64,000 bases of DNA, taken from positions 1 to 64,000 of the forward strand of contig WNNJ02003050.1 of the NCBI GenBank assembly GCA_012934845.2, given 5' to 3'. Numbering within the stretch: the stretch's first letter is position 1; every line of letters starts with the position of its first letter. The notes under the pieces are model-generated. The model saw only the letters and a program-made list of their open reading frames with translations. It ran no database searches and was not told where the DNA came from. The translations under genes and the position numbers were made by a program. Source of the DNA: Pomphorhynchus laevis. Lineage: Eukaryota; Acanthocephala; Palaeacanthocephala; Echinorhynchida; Pomphorhynchidae. Positions 61,201 through 64,000 of the stretch are shown in pieces.

Positions 61201-64000
61201 TTCGTGAGATTAGGCTTCTATAAAGAAAACTGTTTCTGACTTTGTTATAATAAACTTTGTATTTGAAAAATTTATTATGACGTCTGCTGCATCGTATGAT
61301 TGGAATCTCGATAAGTCTGATGTTACAGAAATCGGCTATATTTCAAATAAATTGAAGATTCGCTGCTTTCTTATTAAAGATAGTAGTTATTGATAGAATA
61401 TAATAGAACCTGAGTTAGTATAGCTTTGATAATAATTAATATTAATTGTTAATAATAATTAATAATTAATTATCAGCAATAATAATCAAAAGCAACAATG
61501 ATCTTGCATTTTGTTTTTGACTCATCATCTCAAGGGTTGGAGCGGTGCTTTTACAGTCAAATATCCTTCCTGATATCAACCCAAGTATTTTGCAAATAAA
61601 TTCAAAATATTCTGTAAATTAAATCAATAAATATTTTTGTATAAATTATTTTTTATGTCAAATATTAGAATTTAAATTAGTTTATAAATCAGATCTGTAA
61701 AGTTATTAATTTTTGTAAAAATTGTAATTTCTGTGAATCGTTTCCACATTTTTATAATTTTTATTATTTAAATTTTTACTGAAAATGTAAAGTAATACAT
61801 TTTGCATTTTATAATTTATCGATTGAATTATATGAATAAATAAGTAAAACTTTTATTGCAAAATAATGTTTTGGTTCTGAAAAAATCAATAATATTTTGT
61901 TTCAATAAAGGATTTTTTTTATTTTACTTTCCTAAAAATACAATTGCTTTTACATATGTAATTTAGTAAATTGTAAATATATTATGCAGTTGAATATTAA
62001 GCTTGTTAGCTGAAGTTTAAATCAACTCTTAGGTCCGAATCAACTCCTTCGAGCAAGTCTTGCCTACTTACGAAACTCAATTGTCTTAGTGAAGCCAGTG
62101 CTTATCAAATATTAACCCCTTTGATTAACGCATTAAAATACACGCAATCCACCGAGAAGACTAAGCAAATTTGCCGTCGTATTACCAGTTTAATTGGTTG
62201 TCAACCAGGCAATTATTTTAAATTTAGTGAAAGTTTCTTGCAATTGCACAATGAAGTACCATTGGACAAATGGGTTCACAGGTATGAAGTACTTTTTATG
62301 GAGATGACATCGTATATTACGTAATTGTTTATCTGTTCACAAGTAAAATATTTACCATGTCCAGCTATTCCAGTATGTTGCCGGTAATAACAACTAGCTG
62401 TGTAACTTGTATCAGTTAGATTTATAAAATCAATATTCATTAAAGGTCACTGATTCTGTTTAACCGATAAACTGATATAAACCGGACACGTTTCTTTAAT
62501 TCAAATAGTAACAACATGTGTTTGTTAACTAACATAGTGCATTTGGCTGAAAAACACAACTCGATTCATAAATTTTAAATTTACAAACAATCTACTAACA
62601 TGTGTAATCATAATTATTTGCAAACAATCGACTATAATATAATTATAATTGAATTATATTACATGTGTAATATAATTATAATTCAAATATATTATACAAT
62701 ATTTTATATAGTTTGGATCGTAGGTATCCAAACTATGTAATATATAGTTTGATCAGACTATGTAATAATATACAGTATGATCTTTTAATAATATACAGTA
62801 TGATCAAACTATAATATATAGTCTGATCCAATACGTAGTTATTGGATACGTAGCTGATTGGGTCCGACAATACTGAAATGTAGCGTACAGCTGTTGGCTT
62901 ATAGATAAGATTAAAGCAGCGTTCGGGATAAAAAACGGTCATAAAAATTTCAATGGTACCAATGACTGCACGGGTATCGGTGGTGGGTGATACACATAAA
63001 CATATATGTATACACGTATACATATATATGTATACACGTATACATATATGTGTACCGCTGTACACACATATATATATTAAATAATATTAAGTCTTGAAAT
63101 ACCATCTTTAATTATTTACTCATCGTAAATCTGAAATTAAAAATATGTAAAAACATTTGGTAAAAATTTCGAATATTGGTATTTTAATGAAGTCATTTAC
63201 TACAAACACAGTCGAATCTATATTGTGATGCACATATTATACAAAAATACCGATATTATTATCTTATTTTTAATTTTATATAATATTTTAGCATCAATGT
63301 ACCGGATCGCAATGTTGAACACTAATCCGTTCATTCTTCGAATGATATTTTTAATATCTTGCTTACCTTTCTTTTTGCTTAACAACACACAGTGCTATGA
63401 TTTTCTAAAAGAAAACTAAGATGTTTTTATCTTTACCATGAAAATTGTTTTAAAGGTTATTACATTAAATCCTGCAAAAAGAAAACACATATTTATATAA
63501 AAATAAATATAATCTTTTACTTTGTTAAACTTATTATTTAAAGTAATTATAAAAATTATACTATAGCAAACGTTTGATTATAATTATTTACCAATTAATA
63601 AAACGAATGATTTTCTAATTTGGAACAATAAATGTTTAACATTGTCATTGCGTTGAAATTTAATTTAATAAAGAATTAAGTAACATATATTGTTTTAAAG
63701 CGTTCCAAAGTTGATATCTGTTCTGAGCACGCGCAACCAAGATCAAGCTTTATTCGATGTTACTCGAAATTTGTGCCACCATTTCCCGATGCTGTCTTTC
63801 CAACATTTATATCCCCTTACCAGGCAGGCAACATCTAATAATAAACTTAGAAACCTTCAACATGAAATTGTTGAATCAAATACGAAATGTATTATCAGTA
63901 AAGCGTTTTTTGACTGTCTTTCCGAAATGCCTGAACTGAAACTCAATAACGTGGTGGACAAATGTGAAAGGATAACTTTTAAGCTTATTGAGTTCATTAA
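34495..64000 (+). CDS. TRRAP: TRRAP/Tra1 (Nipped-A) homologue, partial: HEAT-FAT region, about 23 exons
   Basis: TRRAP is the giant PIKK-like pseudokinase scaffold that links activators to SAGA and TIP60 acetyltransferase complexes in the nucleus. Phase-consistent exons: 34495-34617, 34668-34955, 38761-38934, 41095-41214, 41253-41390, 41750-42030, 42121-42460, 42738-42877, 43772-43988, 50138-50293, 50792-50929, 50970-51092, 51141-51299, 52338-52441, 52495-52711, 53458-53556, 55587-55726, 55816-55906, 58495-58601, 58643-58837, 60453-60569, 62033-62281, 63701-64000 (open). A tiny exon at 39,639 is possible. The FAT part aligns by eye with human TRRAP: CLQYLNEWDVL, ECSWRNGKWNLL, YKWSLCPLIIGDAHLKIL, TIWMSWSKYL, VPLDKWVHRSVPKLISVL. 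About 1,340 codons are visible. The N-terminal half has no exons in the window, and the pseudokinase and FATC lie beyond 64 kb. Introns are full of mobile DNA. Confidence 0.9.
35300..36600 (-). mobile_element. LINE RT fragment in TRRAP intron
   Basis: The minus strand encodes SYVDFSKAFEY (RT motif A, near 36,390-36,350) and RCLLYVDDLAIYSKKSDA (motif C, Y-x-D-D, near 36,090-36,030). The surrounding frames are broken. Antisense to the host gene. Confidence 0.75.
37655..37855 (+). mobile_element. SINE family B: tRNA-like head plus hammerhead-like body
   Basis: A box-A-like AGCAACCAGTGG and a box-B-like GAGTTCAAAGACGA (head 37,660-37,725) are followed by GGGTCGAAACGTGAAATG, CAGCTGATGAGACCC and TGATTAGTAGCGTCCTCC. 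GGGTC and GACCC can pair. A second full-length copy lies inverted at 55.2-55.4 kb. Resembles in concept the schistosome SINE-like repeats that carry hammerheads. Confidence 0.7.
39003..39050. repeat. Perfect 23-bp palindrome
   Basis: Arms at 39,003-39,025 and 39,028-39,050 are exact complements separated by TT (tip AAGGCTTTAGCCTT). It lies in a TRRAP intron just after an exon. It could extrude as a cruciform or be a foldback footprint; the 2-nt loop argues against a miRNA precursor. Confidence 0.9.
39125..39255 (-). repeat. Body of SINE family B / ACTGAAATGTAGCGTAC repeat
   Basis: Minus strand: GAAACGTGAAACGTAGGTAC, TTATGAGATCCACC, TATACTGAAATGTAGCGTAC. The same blocks are tandemly repeated at 44.1-44.8 kb and inverted at 44.99 and 62.87 kb. 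Confidence 0.65.
39491..39597. repeat. Perfect 30-bp inverted repeat with 47-bp spacer
   Basis: Arms 39,491-39,520 and 39,568-39,597 match exactly as reverse complements (AATCATAAGAGTTTCG.. side). The spacer holds a smaller ATTGCGAATAGCAAT palindrome-like centre. It overlaps the weak exon candidate at 39.64 kb only at its right flank. Confidence 0.9.
39892..39960. repeat. (AT)n microsatellite
   Basis: About 34 AT dinucleotides in a TRRAP intron. The reading frame made of Y and I codons across it is an artefact. Confidence 0.95.
40620..40810 (+). mobile_element. Penelope-like 3' tail fragment
   Basis: Reverse complement of the distal 3' tail of the 16.3-kb element: ATTTAGCATTTTGATGTTTTG, ATTTTATAATTATATTAAATAC, GGAGACTCAGTTAGCTGATTT. 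No three-way-junction block is attached. Confidence 0.55.
43090..43255. repeat. Degenerate foldback element in TRRAP intron
   Basis: TATTTCGCTAGCTACGG at the left and AACAGTATTTAGCGAAATAT at the right form imperfect arms like those of the 29.57-kb MITE, with an ATGATCATC..GATGATAAC centre. A likely relative. Confidence 0.45.
44095..45055. repeat. Tandem family-B repeats (unit about 290 bp) with one inverted copy
   Basis: Unit starts at about 44,101, 44,391 and 44,790 (CAACAGCAGTACGCTACATT.., the minus-strand body repeat) and an opposite copy at 44,890-45,055. Each contains complementary GGTATTGG and CCAATAC arms around AGTAGCTGATGAG-like loops. The blocks TTTTAATAAAAGGCTTTCG and GGAAATTTAACTGAAATCA recur, also at 43,430-43,490. 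Tandem arrangement in the intron just before a LINE insertion. Confidence 0.65.
45060..49040 (+). mobile_element. L2/CR1-like LINE, nearly full length, frame-broken
   Basis: 46,048-46,689 encodes an AP endonuclease (DILCITESWYS, NHGGIVAIAP, FVLGDFYICLD in place of GDFNICLD, GGALDIIAV, IGLSDHFL). 47,523-48,196 encodes the RT (YRPISLLSIFSKLLERL; VIVSLDLSSAFDIVDHSIL; PSGVSQGSILVPLLF; MQYANDIIIYD, the catalytic D-D replaced by N-D). 48,638-48,952 encodes the C-terminal module (AAPLSWNHLS). A 3' UTR hairpin (CTTGTATGCGTGCAGC..CACGCATTTGCCA) matches the one in the 8.9-9.5 kb copies. Proline/serine-rich broken frames from 45.1 kb may be ORF1. Sense orientation in the TRRAP intron between 43,988 and 50,138. 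Confidence 0.85.
47383..47470. repeat. ATAAT/ATATT simple repeat in the LINE
   Basis: An 88-bp run of TATAATATAATATATTAT-type units interrupts the LINE between its endonuclease and RT regions. Confidence 0.85.
49690..49870. repeat. Diverged tandem duplication, about 90 bp
   Basis: TTTTAACTTCTAATTTCATT.. through CATCTTTTGTACAAATT occurs twice in a row in the intron before the exon at 50,138. Confidence 0.6.
53857..54074. repeat. Foldback MITE, ~218 bp
   Basis: Long arms (ATATAGTTATTACAGGAATA.. and its counterpart ending TGTAATAACTGTATAT) pair over about 95 bp around the centre AAAACATTTAAAACATTTT. Inner arms include CGATAGCT..AGCTATCG. Non-coding; in the TRRAP intron after 53,556. Confidence 0.8.
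55065..55125. repeat. Two-copy 34-bp tandem repeat
   Basis: ACGATCCAGTCCGTTCGTGT followed by ATCCAGTC-TTTAA occurs twice in direct succession. Confidence 0.85.
55215..55420 (-). mobile_element. SINE family B, second copy
   Basis: Minus-strand counterpart of 37,655-37,855: GGAGCAACCAGTGGATGTAG, GAGTTCATATCCGATC (box-B-like), GTAAAATGTAGGTCAGGG, GCAGATGAGACTCACCC, CTGATTAGTAACGTCCTG. A run of eight A (AAAATATTT side) sits in the middle. It clearly defines a dispersed family with a tRNA-related head. Confidence 0.75.
56420..57655 (+). mobile_element. Merlin DNA transposon, nearly complete, inactive
   Basis: 1,236 bp with terminal inverted repeats beginning GGTTCTTTATG (left) and its complement (right, ending 57,655), built from repeated GATATTTCATGCCGTTTTT units. 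It is flanked by an exact 8-bp duplication TTAACTTT (56,412-56,419 and 57,656-57,663), as expected for Merlin/IS1016-type elements. The transposase starts at 56,549 (MRISRTTIIDFEEDEG). It contains a C-x-C zinc-ribbon-like CSCGIS, VEIDESLF with the first catalytic D, VFGLIESGT, the second site altered to ISNKW (D to N), and HTQSIENLW with the E. In-frame stops near 57,011 and 57,086 and others beyond make it dead. It sits in the TRRAP intron after 55,906. Confidence 0.95.
57835..58030 (+). repeat. Dispersed copy of the hammerhead retrozyme-like repeat
   Basis: Matches the minus-strand unit of 33.2-34.1 kb: TTAAACTGCAATACGAACTGC, CATGCACAGAGTTCATACTC, TTAGGGGTAGTTCTGCTTTT-like, then the ribozyme block and TTTTAAAGTTTGTC. 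Confidence 0.75.
57956..57996 (+). ncRNA. Hammerhead ribozyme, degenerate type I copy
   Basis: ACGGTA, CTGACTA (box with one core change), GCT..AGC stem II, GAAA, ACGCGT, triplet GTT, then TGCCG as stem I partner. Stem I has changed on both sides relative to the 33.4-kb copy while still pairing (UGCCG with CGGUA). Activity is unlikely. Confidence 0.6.
58045..58076 (+). ncRNA. Hammerhead-like core, degenerate
   Basis: CTGACGA, AGTCCCTATAAAGAAC, GAAA, CGTTC. Stem II has partial GTCC/GAAC pairing. The order of boxes is right but stem I is not supported. Confidence 0.4.
58123..58196. repeat. (TA)n microsatellite
   Basis: About 36 TA dinucleotides following the hammerhead-like repeat. Confidence 0.95.
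58212..58334. repeat. Foldback element with ~47-bp arms
   Basis: Arms beginning CCGGAAAAAAGAAGAAATAT (from 58,214) and ending ATATTTCTTCTTTTTCCGG (58,332) pair almost perfectly through GAAGCTTTA/TAAAGCTTC. The ~25-nt centre GGCAAAATGCCTTCCGAGCT has its own GGCA..TGCC helix. Non-coding. Confidence 0.85.
59731..59800. repeat. Three-arm palindrome repeat
   Basis: GTGCTAGCTGGTAAGT at 59,731-59,746 and its exact complement at 59,751-59,766 (loop TATC) form a 16-bp hairpin. A third arm at 59,775-59,790 repeats the first, so either left arm can pair with the middle one. Confidence 0.9.
60889..61035. repeat. Cluster of hairpins in TRRAP intron
   Basis: CTTAACCTTTAGC pairs with GCTAAAGGTTAAG (60,897-60,931). 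ACTGCATCATTC pairs perfectly with GAATGATGCAGT (60,967-60,994, 4-nt loop ACCG). AGGCTATCC occurs twice flanking them. It is less AT-rich than its surroundings. Nature unknown; no coding frame. Confidence 0.75.
62690..62975. repeat. Foldback sequence followed by a family-B repeat
   Basis: Complementary ATATAGTTTGGAT/ATCCAAACTAT arms and a doubled AATATACAGTATGATC occur at 62,705-62,815. Then TAGCTGATTGGGTCC, AATACTGAAATGTAGCGTAC, GCTGTTGGCTTATAGAT and CAATGACTGCAC match the 44.99-kb copy in the same orientation. Confidence 0.65.
63000..63070. repeat. TATACACGTATACATA short tandem repeat
   Basis: TATACACGTATACATATATA is repeated about twice, then decays into TGTGTACCGCTGTACACAC, itself palindromic. 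Confidence 0.8.

Noticed and set aside
1-64000. CRISPR array, bacterial operon or riboswitch
   Set aside because: Intron-bearing animal genes throughout; tandem repeats lack regular spacer-repeat structure.
1-64000. LTR retrovirus or Polinton-type fossil
   Set aside because: No paired LTRs, integrase, capsid or protein-primed polymerase motifs were recognised; the RT sequences seen are LINE or Penelope type.

Overview
The window is AT-rich (roughly 70-75%) nuclear DNA from an invertebrate animal. Genes are split by many introns of about 40-55 bp and a few of several kb that are packed with transposons. CR1/L2-, RTE- and Penelope-type retroelements, Merlin DNA transposons and tRNA-derived SINEs occur together with several kinds of hammerhead ribozyme repeat. 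This mixture would fit a flatworm or another small invertebrate, but the species cannot be fixed from the sequence alone.

Layout. 1.0-6.0 kb (+): a complete FMR1/FXR-family RNA-binding protein gene in 12 coding exons. 6.5-13.0 kb: an approximately 80-bp AT-rich satellite block, interrupted by a tRNA-derived SINE with a perfect 17-bp target duplication and by minus-strand L2/CR1-like LINE copies. 13.4-18.3 kb: a solo Penelope-like 3' tail, an intronless Tctex-type dynein light chain gene (-), a foldback element carrying a textbook type III hammerhead ribozyme (+), and a Naiad-like Penelope element (-) with a second type III hammerhead at its 5' end. 18.5-22.5 kb: SINE fragments, a truncated Merlin transposon and the mitochondrial fission gene FIS1 (-). 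22.6-34.4 kb: an 18-bp minisatellite, degraded LINEs (RTE, CR1 and another clade), a foldback MITE, a Penelope 3' fragment and a tandem array of hammerhead repeats. 34.5-64.0 kb (+): about 23 exons of a TRRAP/Tra1 homologue (HEAT and FAT regions), still open at the right edge. Its introns hold a 4-kb LINE, a nearly intact Merlin element, SINEs, hammerhead-type repeats and many perfect palindromes.

The four host genes are unrelated in function: translational control (FMR), retrograde transport (DYNLT), mitochondrial and peroxisomal fission (FIS1), and chromatin acetylation (TRRAP). Nothing suggests co-regulation. The most distinctive content is RNA structure inside repeats: two hammerheads whose core and stems all pair, a tandem family of minimal type I hammerheads with a palindromic stem III, a SINE family with hammerhead-like boxes, and a three-way-junction element shared by four Penelope 3' tails.

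The TRRAP gene is the main structural puzzle. Only the middle portion (about 1,340 codons) is visible, and no exons for the roughly 1,900-residue N-terminal part were found upstream. No trustworthy LTR retrovirus, Polinton or CRISPR array was seen.
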